Assembly: GCA_021790955.1 (NCBI GenBank)
Contig: JAJYFI010000076.1
Coordinates: 483-7,248, forward strand
DNA: 6,766 bases
From: a bacterium
Lineage (GTDB): Bacteria > Elusimicrobiota > Elusimicrobia > UBA1565 > UBA9628
Direction: 5' to 3'
The notes under the pieces were generated by a model. That model was not told where the DNA came from. It saw only the letters and a list, made by a program, of their open reading frames with translations, and searched no databases. Positions 1 to 5,962 of this stretch are shown piece by piece (the stretch's first letter is position 1; every line of letters starts with the position of its first letter). Made by a program: the position numbers and the translations under genes.

Positions 1-491
1 TGGAAGCCGCCATGACGGGGCATCTCGTCTTCTCGACGATCCACACCAACGACGCCGCTTCCGCCATCCCGCGCCTGGTCGAAATGGGCTGCCCCGCCTA
101 TATGGTCGCCTCGACCGTCAAAGCGGTCATGGCCCAGCGCCTCTCGCGCCGGCTTTGCCCCGAATGCAAGAAGCCCAGGGCTCCTACGCCCGAGGAGTTG
201 AAGACCTTCGAGGACCACGGGATGCCGCTCGCGAAGGACGAGGAGCTTTTTGACCGCTCGGGGCAGGACTGCCGCGCCTGCAAGGGGCTCGGCTTTTCGG
301 GACGCCTCCCGCTCCACGAGCTGCTCGTCATGTCCGAATCGCTTCGGGCCCTGTGCCTCAAGGAGGTCGTCGCCGGCACCCTGCGCAACGCCGCGATGAC
401 GGAGGGGATGCGGCTCATCGTCCAAGACGGGCTCCTCAAGGCGCGCCAGGGGCTCACGACGGTCCGCGAGGTCCTGGGGGGCATGGAATAA
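1..491 (+). CDS. Type IV pilus assembly / type II secretion ATPase (PilB/GspE family), C-terminal part, 5' truncated
   Basis: Hexameric cytoplasmic ATPases of this family power pilus extension or type II secretion. The reading frame is open to the window edge (first full codon at base 3), so the N-terminal domain and Walker A are missing. The visible part starts at the family's conserved histidine box (TGHLVFSTIHTNDA, about bases 15-56) and runs through the conserved segment ending in MAQRLSRRLCPEC. Two CxxC pairs (Cys codons at 156 and 165, then 270 and 279) form the tetracysteine zinc site typical of PilB/GspE and absent from the retraction ATPase PilT. A GR-PLHELL motif follows, as in GR-GIYE of homologues. 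The stop TAA (489-491) shares its last A with the next gene's ATG. PilB and GspE cannot be separated without the N-terminus or upstream neighbours. Confidence 0.93.
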   Translation, partial: EAAMTGHLVFSTIHTNDAASAIPRLVEMGCPAYMVASTVKAVMAQRLSRRLCPECKKPRAPTPEELKTFEDHGMPLAKDEELFDRSGQDCRACKGLGFSGRLPLHELLVMSESLRALCLKEVVAGTLRNAAMTEGMRLIVQDGLLKARQGLTTVREVLGGME

Positions 492-1600
492 TGGAGAAGC
501 CGACGCTTCAAGCCGCGCCCGGCCTGCAGGGAGACTTGGACGTCGGGACGGCCCTTGAGCTCTTCAACGTCGCGGGCCAGATGACCTCGACGTTGGACCT
601 CGACTACCTCCTCGAGCAGATCGGCCGCACCGCCGAGCAGCTCTTGGACAGCGAAGCCGGCTCCATCATGCTCGTGACCGACGACGGCAAGAGCCTCTAT
701 TTCAAGATCGCCTCCGGGGAGAAGGCCCAGGCGATCAAGACGATGACGCTTCCAATCGGACAGGGCATCGCCGGCTCGGTGGCCCAAGCCCGCAAGCCTC
801 TCATCATCGAAGACGCCCAATCCGATCCGCGGGTGAGCCGGAAATTCGACGAAGCCTCGGGGTTCACGACGCGCTCCATCCTCTGCGTTCCCATGCTCTA
901 TCGGGGGGAGCTCGTGGGCGTCGTCGAGGTCCTTAATAAGCGCGCCGGGACCTTCACCCCGCAAGACACGACGCTTCTATCGGGCCTGGCGAGCTTCGCC
1001 TCGGTCGCCATCACGAACACCAAGATCATCGCCGAACAGAAAAATTTTTTTTCCCGCATGATGGAGCTTCTCATCGGCTTCATCGAGGCTTGCAGGCCCG
1101 GCTTTGAGGGGCATCCCGCCCGATCGGCGAGGCTCGCCTGCGCTCTGGGACGGGCTCTCGGAGTTTCCGACTACGACTACCGGATGCTCTATTACGCCGG
1201 CATCCTCCACGATCTTGGGTACGTGGCGCTCAAGAATTCCGAAGTCGTCGGCGACGCGAGAGGGTTGCAGGCGCTGGAGGGGATGCATCCCGAGCTTTCG
1301 AGCCGGATGCTGGAGGGGATCAAGCTCCTCGAAGGCGCCGTTCCCATGATCCGCCACCATCACGAGCATTGGGACGGCACGGGCTTTCCCGCGAGCCTCA
1401 AGGGCGACGAGATTCCGCTTGGCGCGAGAATCTTGGCCCTCGTCGAGGCCGTTGAAGAGCTCAAGATCGGAGGGATTGACGGCGACGCCGCCTACCAGAA
1501 GGCGCGCCAGGGGGTCCAAGAAGGCTCCGGTTCTCGCTTTGATCCCAAAGTGGCGGCGGCCTTCCTCGATATGCTCTCGAAAGGAGAACGGATATGGTAG
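491..1600 (+). CDS. GAF domain + degenerate HD-GYP-type phosphohydrolase domain protein
   Basis: Predicted 369-aa cytoplasmic signalling protein; I see no signal peptide or membrane segment. Residues about 35-176 form a GAF sensor domain (GSIMLV, PIGQGIAGSVA, SILCVPM, GVVEVLNK). Residues about 200-362 form an HD domain of HD-GYP type, the family that usually hydrolyses cyclic di-GMP: H208, H240-D241, H266, HHEHWDGTGFP (290-300) and the closing SRFDPKVAAAFL. Several hallmark positions differ. The Lys of HDxGK is Tyr (Y244), GYP is GFP, and the metal-ligand Asp after ARILA is Glu (E319, ARILALVEAVEEL). The usual RPYR stretch is also missing. Activity may therefore be altered or lost. I chose ATG 491 because it overlaps the upstream stop (TAATG), follows a G-rich stretch and starts just before the GAF region; upstream codons in this frame lie inside the ATPase gene. 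It is joined to both neighbours by overlaps. Confidence 0.88.
   Translation: MEKPTLQAAPGLQGDLDVGTALELFNVAGQMTSTLDLDYLLEQIGRTAEQLLDSEAGSIMLVTDDGKSLYFKIASGEKAQAIKTMTLPIGQGIAGSVAQARKPLIIEDAQSDPRVSRKFDEASGFTTRSILCVPMLYRGELVGVVEVLNKRAGTFTPQDTTLLSGLASFASVAITNTKIIAEQKNFFSRMMELLIGFIEACRPGFEGHPARSARLACALGRALGVSDYDYRMLYYAGILHDLGYVALKNSEVVGDARGLQALEGMHPELSSRMLEGIKLLEGAVPMIRHHHEHWDGTGFPASLKGDEIPLGARILALVEAVEELKIGGIDGDAAYQKARQGVQEGSGSRFDPKVAAAFLDMLSKGERIW
1040..1052 (+). other. A5T8 homopolymer tract at the GAF-HD linker
   Basis: Five A (1040-1044) followed by eight T (1045-1052), encoding K184-N185-F186-F187 and the first base of S188. It sits between the GAF domain and the HD domain in otherwise GC-rich coding sequence. 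Loss of one T would give a TGA at 1059-1061. Gain of one T would give a TGA at 1105-1107. Either slip would leave a protein of roughly the GAF domain alone. The tract is seen directly; any slippage is inference. Confidence 0.5.
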
Positions 1601-2004
1601 ATGCGAGTCCTTACAGAATCCTCATCGCAAAGCCCGGCCTCGACGGCCACGACCGCGGAGCGAAAGTGATCGTTCGGGCTCTCAGGGATGCCGGCTTCGA
1701 GGTCATTTACACGGGAATCCGGCAGACCCCCGAGATGATCGCCCGCGCCGCCGTCCAAGAGGACGTCGACGCCGTCGGGCTCTCCCTTCTTTCGGGGGCG
1801 CACATGACTCTTTTCCCTCGCGTCGTCTCCCTTCTCAAGAAGGAAGGCTTGGACGACGTCCTCATTTTTGGAGGCGGGATCATCCCGGAAAACGATTACG
1901 AGCCCCTGCGCAAAAAGGGCGTCGACCGGGTGTTCGGGCCGGGGACCAGCCTGCAGTCGATCGTCGATTACTTGAAGGAGGTCCTGCCGCGCAAGAAATC
2001 CTGA
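1594..2004 (+). CDS. Methylmalonyl-CoA mutase small (C-terminal, cobalamin-binding) subunit
   Basis: A 136-aa free-standing B12-binding domain, equivalent to the C-terminal domain of one-chain methylmalonyl-CoA mutases. With a separate catalytic subunit it interconverts succinyl-CoA and (R)-methylmalonyl-CoA using adenosylcobalamin. The base-off/His-on signature DxHxxG is complete (D17, H19, G22 in KPGLDGHDRGAK), with H19 the expected lower cobalt ligand. The SLLSG stretch (64-68) and the FGGGIIP glycine loop (92-98) complete the Rossmann-like cobalamin pocket. The start ATG overlaps the previous gene by 7 bases and has a strong AAGGAG (1581-1586) seven bases upstream. The length matches small subunits of two-gene mutases. 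Small subunits of isobutyryl-CoA or 2-hydroxyisobutyryl-CoA mutases look alike, but the adjacent epimerase and carboxyltransferase genes favour methylmalonyl-CoA. The large catalytic subunit is not in this window. Confidence 0.93.
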   Translation: MVDASPYRILIAKPGLDGHDRGAKVIVRALRDAGFEVIYTGIRQTPEMIARAAVQEDVDAVGLSLLSGAHMTLFPRVVSLLKKEGLDDVLIFGGGIIPENDYEPLRKKGVDRVFGPGTSLQSIVDYLKEVLPRKKS

Positions 2005-2960
2005 TGCCCGATAGAACCGATCTGCGGCGGCTCGCCCGCCGCGTGCGAGAAGGGGATCTCCCGGCCGTCGCCAGGGCCATCTCCTTCGTCGTGGACGACC
2101 GTCCAGGTTCCGAAGATTTGGCCAAGGAGCTTTACCTTGGCTCCTCGGCGGTCCACAAGGTCGGCTTGGCGGGCCCCCCGGGGAGCGGGAAGTCCACGTT
2201 GACGGGAAGGCTTATCTCCTACTGGAGAGGCCTGGGACTCAAGGTCGGAGTCCTCGCGGTCGATCCCTCAAGCCCCGTCTCGGGAGGCGCCTTTCTCGGC
2301 GACCGGCTCCGCATTCAGGACCACTCCGGCGACCCGGGCGTCTTTATCCGCAGCCTTGCCACGCGAGGACGGGTGGGAGGCCTCACCCCGACCATCTTCG
2401 GAGCGATCCACGTCCTCGAGGCGGCGGGCTTCCAGAAAATCATCATCGAGACCGTCGGCGTCGGCCAGGATGAAGTCGAGATCGCCCACGCCGCCGATAC
2501 GGTTCTTTATGTCGTCACTCCCGGCCTTGGAGACGAAATCCAAGCCCTCAAGGCGGGCATCATGGAGATCGGCGACATCTTCGTCGTCAACAAGGCCGAC
2601 TTGCAGGGGAAAGACAAGGCCGTGGCCGACCTGCGCCGGGCGCTGGCGATCGGCGCCGAGGCCTCTCCCGACGGCGACTGGTCCGCGCCGGTCCTCGCCA
2701 CCTCGGCTCTGACGGGAGAAGGCATCGAGGCTCTGGGGGAGGCGATCGAACGCCACAAGGCCCATCTTGACTCCAGCGGGCAGCGCGGCCGCCGTCTCAA
2801 GGATCAGCTTCGCGCCGAAGTGTCTCTTTATCTTGCCCGCAGGATTTCGCGCTCCGTCGAGGAACGCCTCACGGAAAGCCATCTCGCGGCGCTTGTCGAT
2901 CGCAAGACCGATCCCGTCACGCTCGGCCACGAGCTTCTGGCGGGCCGAGGCGGCGCGTGA
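2004..2960 (+). CDS. meaB: Methylmalonyl-CoA mutase-associated GTPase MeaB (ArgK family)
   Basis: A 318-aa G3E-type GTPase that protects methylmalonyl-CoA mutase from inactivation and gates delivery of intact adenosylcobalamin. Visible elements in order: an N-terminal helical segment, P-loop GPPGSGKS (57-64), the family block AVDPSSPVSGGAFLGDR (85-101), RSLATRGRVGGL (116-127), switch region ETVGVGQDEVEI (149-160), base-specificity motif NKAD (196-199) and a C-terminal helical dimerisation arm. The length is normal. The start ATG shares one base with the previous stop (TGATG). There is no Shine-Dalgarno close by (the nearest, AAGGAGG at 1975-1981, is 22 bases away), so translation probably depends on coupling to the mutase subunit gene. 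The frame stays open upstream to about 1419, but that part has no MeaB similarity and overlaps two real genes. Confidence 0.96.
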   Translation: MPDRTDLRRLARRVREGDLPAVARAISFVVDDRPGSEDLAKELYLGSSAVHKVGLAGPPGSGKSTLTGRLISYWRGLGLKVGVLAVDPSSPVSGGAFLGDRLRIQDHSGDPGVFIRSLATRGRVGGLTPTIFGAIHVLEAAGFQKIIIETVGVGQDEVEIAHAADTVLYVVTPGLGDEIQALKAGIMEIGDIFVVNKADLQGKDKAVADLRRALAIGAEASPDGDWSAPVLATSALTGEGIEALGEAIERHKAHLDSSGQRGRRLKDQLRAEVSLYLARRISRSVEERLTESHLAALVDRKTDPVTLGHELLAGRGGA

Positions 2961-3370
2961 CCGTCGACCACGTGGGCATCGCCGTCCGCTCCATCGAGGA
3001 AGCCTCGCGTTTCTATGAGAAAATGCTGGGGCTCAAGGTGGCTCATCGGGAAGAAACTCCCGGGCACGGGGTGCGCGTCGCCTTCCTGGCCGGGGACGGC
3101 CAGAACGCCTTGATCGAGCTTCTTGAGCCTGCCTTGCCGGAAAACCCCATCGCCAAATTCCTCGAAACGCGCGGTCCGGGCCTTCATCACTTGGCCTTCG
3201 CGGCGCCAGGCATTGAAACCGCGATGTCTCGAATCGCCGGGCTCGGCGTCTCGCTGATCGACCGCAGCCCCAGGCCGGGCTCCCGTCAAACGCGGGTTTG
3301 CTTTCTCCATCCCAAAGACTGCGACGGCGTTCTCGTGGAGCTCGTTGAACATGCACGAACTAAAAGCTAA
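2957..3370 (+). CDS. mce: Methylmalonyl-CoA epimerase (VOC / glyoxalase superfamily)
   Basis: A 137-aa metalloenzyme that interconverts (R)- and (S)-methylmalonyl-CoA, joining the mutase to the carboxylase/decarboxylase. It has two paired beta-alpha-beta-beta-beta modules: the first opens with VDHVGIAV (3-10, metal ligand H5) and FYEKMLGL, and runs through ALIELLEP with E54. The second opens with GPGLHHLAF (73-81) and ends at HPKDCDGVLVELVE, whose Glu is the expected last ligand and/or base. The family-typical N-PIAKFLE--G stretch is present. The loop before the last strand reads GSRQTRVCF, where many homologues have a GAHG-like sequence. The start is GTG, overlapping the MeaB stop by four bases (GTGA), with GAGG at 2947-2950. 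The 3' end overlaps the next gene by 20 bases. Confidence 0.94.
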   Translation: MTVDHVGIAVRSIEEASRFYEKMLGLKVAHREETPGHGVRVAFLAGDGQNALIELLEPALPENPIAKFLETRGPGLHHLAFAAPGIETAMSRIAGLGVSLIDRSPRPGSRQTRVCFLHPKDCDGVLVELVEHARTKS

Positions 3371-4922
3371 GAAAATACCGTCGGACAAGACCGAGGATCT
3401 CCTGCGGCGCCAGGAGGCGGCAAGGCGTCCCGCGGCCGCCGAGAAGGAAAAAGCCCAGCGCGCGCGCGGGAAGCTACTTGCCCGCGACCGCATCGACGCC
3501 CTTTTGGACCAGGATTCTTTCGAGGAAACCGATCTGCTCGTCGAAACCCGCTCGGAGGCCTTCGAAGACGGCCGGAAACCCCCGCCGGGAGACGGCGTCG
3601 TCGCCGGCTTCGGCCGGATCAACGGCCGTCCCGTTTGCGTCTATTCCCAGGACTTCACCGTGATGGGCGGCTCCCTGGGGCTCGCCCACGCCGAGAAGAT
3701 CTGCAAAGTCATGGACCTGGCCATCAAAGCCCTCTGCCCCGTCATCGGCATCTGCGACTCGGGCGGAGCGCGCATTCAGGAAGGCGTCGAGGCGCTGGGG
3801 GGGTATGCCGAAATTTTCGAGCGCAATGTCCGCGCCTCGGGAGTCATCCCCCAGATATCGGCGATCCTGGGCCCCTGCGCGGGCGGCGCCGTCTATTCTC
3901 CGGCGCTCACCGACTTCGTCTTCATGGTCGAGGGCACAAGCCATATGTTCATCACCGGGCCCGATGTCGTCAAGCAGGCGACGGGGGAGGAACCCGAGTT
4001 CGAAACCTTGGGCGGCGCCAAGCTTCACAGCGAAAAATCCGGCGTCTGCCACTTCACGGCCGGATCCGAACACGACTGCTTCCGCCAGATCCGCGAGCTT
4101 CTCGAGTACCTTCCCCAGAGCGCCCGCGACGTTCCCAAGGCTCCGATCCCCACCGACAGCCCGCGCCGAGAAAGCGCCCTTCTCGACGCGATCGCCGCCT
4201 CGGACCCCCGCAAGCCCTACAGCATCCGCGAAGTCGTCCGCGAGATCGCCGACGGACGGCAGTTTTTCGAGACCCAGGCCGCCTTCGCCAAGAACATCGT
4301 CGTGGGTTTCGCGCGCCTCAACGGCCAGGTGATCGGGATCGTCGCGAACAACTCCGAGCATCTCTCCGGCGCCCTTGACATCGACGCGAGCGAGAAAGCG
4401 GGCCGTTTCGTCAGATTCTGCGACGCGTTCAACATCCCCCTCCTGACCTTGGTCGACGTCCCCGGCTACTGGCCCGGTCTCGACCAGGAAAGCCGCGGCA
4501 TCATCCGCCGCGGGGCCAAGCTTCTCTACGCTTATTGCGAGGCGACCGTTCCGCGGATCACCGTCATCCTCAAGAAGGCCTACGGCGGCGCCTACGACGT
4601 GATGAACTCCAAGCACATCCGCGGGGACCTGAGCTTCGCCTGGCCCTCGGCCGAGATCGCCGTCATGGGACCCGCCGCCGCCGTCGAGATCCTCCGCCGC
4701 CGCGAGCTCAAGGCCGCCGCCGATCCCCAAAAGCTCCGCGCGAAACTCACCGATGAATACGTCCGCAACTTCGCCTCGCCCTTTCACGCCGCCTCCCGGG
4801 GGTACGTCGACGAGGTGATCGAGGCGCGGCTCACGCGTCCCCGTCTCATACGGGCTTTCCAGTTTTTAAAGAACAAGAGAGCGACTGCGGTCGCTAGAAA
4901 ACACGGGAACATGCCGCTATAA
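3351..4922 (+). CDS. pccB: Propionyl-CoA carboxylase beta / methylmalonyl-CoA decarboxylase alpha (carboxyltransferase subunit)
   Basis: A 523-aa biotin-dependent carboxyltransferase with two crotonase-like halves. It moves a carboxyl group between carboxybiotin and propionyl-CoA/methylmalonyl-CoA. N-terminal half: KLLARDRIDALLD, then oxyanion glycines G138-G139 (DSGGARIQEG) and a second pair G178-G179 (GPCAGGAVYSPALTD). C-terminal half: VDVPGYWPG and the G412-G413-A-Y-D416 motif (KKAYGGAYDVM), SKHIRGDLSFAWPSAEIAVMG, and the usual tail KHGNMPL. In characterised enzymes an Asp at the position I equate with D416 goes with propionyl- rather than acetyl-CoA preference; that equivalence is from memory. 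I prefer ATG 3351, ten bases after GGAG (3337-3340), over TTG 3345, which is only four bases from it. The biotin carboxylase and biotin carrier, or membrane decarboxylase subunits, are absent here, so carboxylase (PccB) and Na+-pumping decarboxylase (MmdA) roles cannot be told apart. Confidence 0.94.
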   Translation: MHELKAKKIPSDKTEDLLRRQEAARRPAAAEKEKAQRARGKLLARDRIDALLDQDSFEETDLLVETRSEAFEDGRKPPPGDGVVAGFGRINGRPVCVYSQDFTVMGGSLGLAHAEKICKVMDLAIKALCPVIGICDSGGARIQEGVEALGGYAEIFERNVRASGVIPQISAILGPCAGGAVYSPALTDFVFMVEGTSHMFITGPDVVKQATGEEPEFETLGGAKLHSEKSGVCHFTAGSEHDCFRQIRELLEYLPQSARDVPKAPIPTDSPRRESALLDAIAASDPRKPYSIREVVREIADGRQFFETQAAFAKNIVVGFARLNGQVIGIVANNSEHLSGALDIDASEKAGRFVRFCDAFNIPLLTLVDVPGYWPGLDQESRGIIRRGAKLLYAYCEATVPRITVILKKAYGGAYDVMNSKHIRGDLSFAWPSAEIAVMGPAAAVEILRRRELKAAADPQKLRAKLTDEYVRNFASPFHAASRGYVDEVIEARLTRPRLIRAFQFLKNKRATAVARKHGNMPL

Positions 4923-4923
4923 T
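4895..4923 (+). promoter_or_regulatory. Probable sigma-70-type promoter upstream of mdh
   Basis: A perfect -10 hexamer TATAAT (4918-4923) overlaps the pccB stop codon. TAGAAA (4895-4900, four of six matches to TTGACA) lies upstream with an exact 17-base spacer. Transcription would start around 4929-4932, at the edge of the 30-bp inverted repeat, giving mdh a leader of about 100 nt with a long hairpin. A TATAAT with ideal spacing is unlikely by chance in such GC-rich sequence, but AT-rich junctions do produce such hits. No experimental support is available. Confidence 0.42.
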
Positions 4924-4931
4924 ATTCCTAT

Positions 4932-5006
4932 TCCGGTGTCAGACTTTAACTTTTTAACTTTTTGTAGAATCGGCCGAAAGTTAAAAAGTTAAAGTCTGAC
5001 ACCGGA
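4932..5006. repeat. Perfect 30-bp inverted repeat (AT-rich hairpin element) between pccB and mdh
   Basis: Bases 4932-4961 pair without a mismatch with 4977-5006 around a 15-base loop (4962-4976) that itself holds the palindrome CGGCCG. Each arm has a GC-containing outer end (TCCGGTGTCAGAC) and an AT-rich inner part with TTTAAC/TTTTTAAC repeats, unlike the flanking GC-rich coding sequence. No T-run follows the 3' arm, so it is not a textbook intrinsic terminator, though such a hairpin may still stop transcription or stabilise RNA. Its compact form and foreign composition suggest a dispersed REP-like or miniature mobile element. The sequence proves the inverted repeat but not mobility. Confidence 0.9.
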
Positions 5007-5014
5007 TCAGGATC

Positions 5015-5022
5015 AAGGGAGG
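5015..5022 (+). promoter_or_regulatory. Shine-Dalgarno site of mdh
   Basis: AAGGGAGG lies nine bases before the ATG at 5032. It fixes the mdh start and begins nine bases after the right arm of the inverted repeat, so it stays outside the predicted hairpin stem and should be accessible. Confidence 0.8.
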
Positions 5023-5031
5023 TTTTCAATC

Positions 5032-5961
5032 ATGCAGAACAAAGTGACGGTCGTCGGGGCGGGAAACGTCGGGGCGACGCTGGCGCAGCGCCTGGCGGAG
5101 ATGGAGATGGCGGACGTCGTCCTTGTGGACATCCCCCAGACGGAGGGGATGCCCCAAGGGAAATCCCTCGACATCCGCGAGTCGGCCCCCATTTACGGCT
5201 ACGACGGCCGGGTCACGGGAACGACATCCTATGAAGCCACCGCCGGCTCGGACGTCGTCATCATCACGGCCGGCATCCCGCGCAAGCCGGGCATGAGCCG
5301 CGACGACCTCCTCAACACGAACGCCGCGATCGTCCAGTCGGTCGCGGAGCAGGCGGCCCGGCTCTCGCCCAAGGCGATCCTCATCATCGTCTCCAACCCC
5401 TTGGACGCCATGTGCCTGGCGGCCCTTCGGGCCTCCAAGTTCCCTAAAAACCGCGTCATCGGGATGGCGGGGGTCTTGGACAGCGCCCGCATGCGGCTTT
5501 TCATCGCGGAGGCGCTCGGCGTCTCCGTCGAGAACGTCCACGCCATGGTGCTGGGGGGACACGGCGACACGATGGTGCCGCTTCCCCGCTTCTCGACGGT
5601 CAACGGCATCCCGATCACGGAGCTCCTTCCCAAGGAGACGATCGAAAAGATCAACCAGCGCACGCGCGACGGCGGCGCCGAGATCGTCAAGCTTTTAAAG
5701 ACCGGCTCCGCCTTCTACGCCCCCTCGGCCTCCGCGGCCGAAATGACGGAGGCGATCCTCAAGGACAAGAAGAAGATCCTGCCCTGCGCGGTCTATCTCG
5801 AGGGGGAATACGGCGTCAACGGGGTCTTCGTGGGCGTCCCCGCCAAGCTGGGCCGCAACGGCGTCGAATCCGTGCTCCAGCTCAACCTCTCGGTTGAAGA
5901 AAGGACGGCGCTCCAGAAATCGGCGCAGGCCGTCAAGGAGGTCTCGGCGGCGCTCAAGTAA
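5032..5961 (+). CDS. mdh: Malate dehydrogenase, LDH-like NAD-dependent type
   Basis: A 309-aa cytoplasmic oxidoreductase interconverting malate and oxaloacetate. The Rossmann motif GAGNVG is at 9-14 and D33 ends the second strand (VVLVD), the acidic residue expected for NAD over NADP. The substrate loop reads AGIPRKPGMSRDDL, with R84 and R90 as the dicarboxylate-binding arginines that mark malate rather than lactate dehydrogenase. The catalytic set is D150 and R153 (GVLDSARMR) plus H177 (GGHGDTMVP); N122 lies in SNPLD. The length matches tetrameric LDH-like MDHs. It probably has its own promoter upstream and may be co-transcribed with the next gene, whose ATG lies one base past its stop. With the methylmalonyl-CoA genes it fits a C4-dicarboxylate/propionate route, although MDH also serves the TCA cycle. 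Confidence 0.97.
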   Translation: MQNKVTVVGAGNVGATLAQRLAEMEMADVVLVDIPQTEGMPQGKSLDIRESAPIYGYDGRVTGTTSYEATAGSDVVIITAGIPRKPGMSRDDLLNTNAAIVQSVAEQAARLSPKAILIIVSNPLDAMCLAALRASKFPKNRVIGMAGVLDSARMRLFIAEALGVSVENVHAMVLGGHGDTMVPLPRFSTVNGIPITELLPKETIEKINQRTRDGGAEIVKLLKTGSAFYAPSASAAEMTEAILKDKKKILPCAVYLEGEYGVNGVFVGVPAKLGRNGVESVLQLNLSVEERTALQKSAQAVKEVSAALK

Positions 5962-5962
5962 C

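Noticed and set aside
98..964. 288-codon minus-strand open frame across the ATPase and GAF-HD genes
   Set aside because: It spans two well-supported + strand genes, with no recognisable domain in its translation.
1419..2003. Upstream in-frame extension of meaB
   Set aside because: The extra residues are low-complexity, Arg/Ser/Pro-rich out-of-frame translation of the HD and B12 genes; known MeaB proteins start near 2004.
3474..4787. Long open frame (437 codons) on the minus strand opposite pccB
   Set aside because: It mirrors the codon bias of a clear, full-length carboxyltransferase gene and has no recognisable motif, a common effect in GC-rich coding DNA.
4880..4895. Six-bp hairpin AGCGAC-TGCG-GTCGCT near the pccB 3' end
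   Set aside because: It is short, lies inside codons for the normal protein tail and has no T-run, so I do not call it a terminator or attenuator.
4965..4970. TAGAAT in the hairpin loop as an alternative -10 box
   Set aside because: No reasonable -35 at 16-18 bases; the TATAAT at 4918-4923 is a better candidate.
4932..5006. Inverted repeat as a simple intrinsic terminator
   Set aside because: The 3' arm is followed by ATCAGGATC rather than a T-run, and the inner stem is AT-rich; termination remains possible but is not supported as such.
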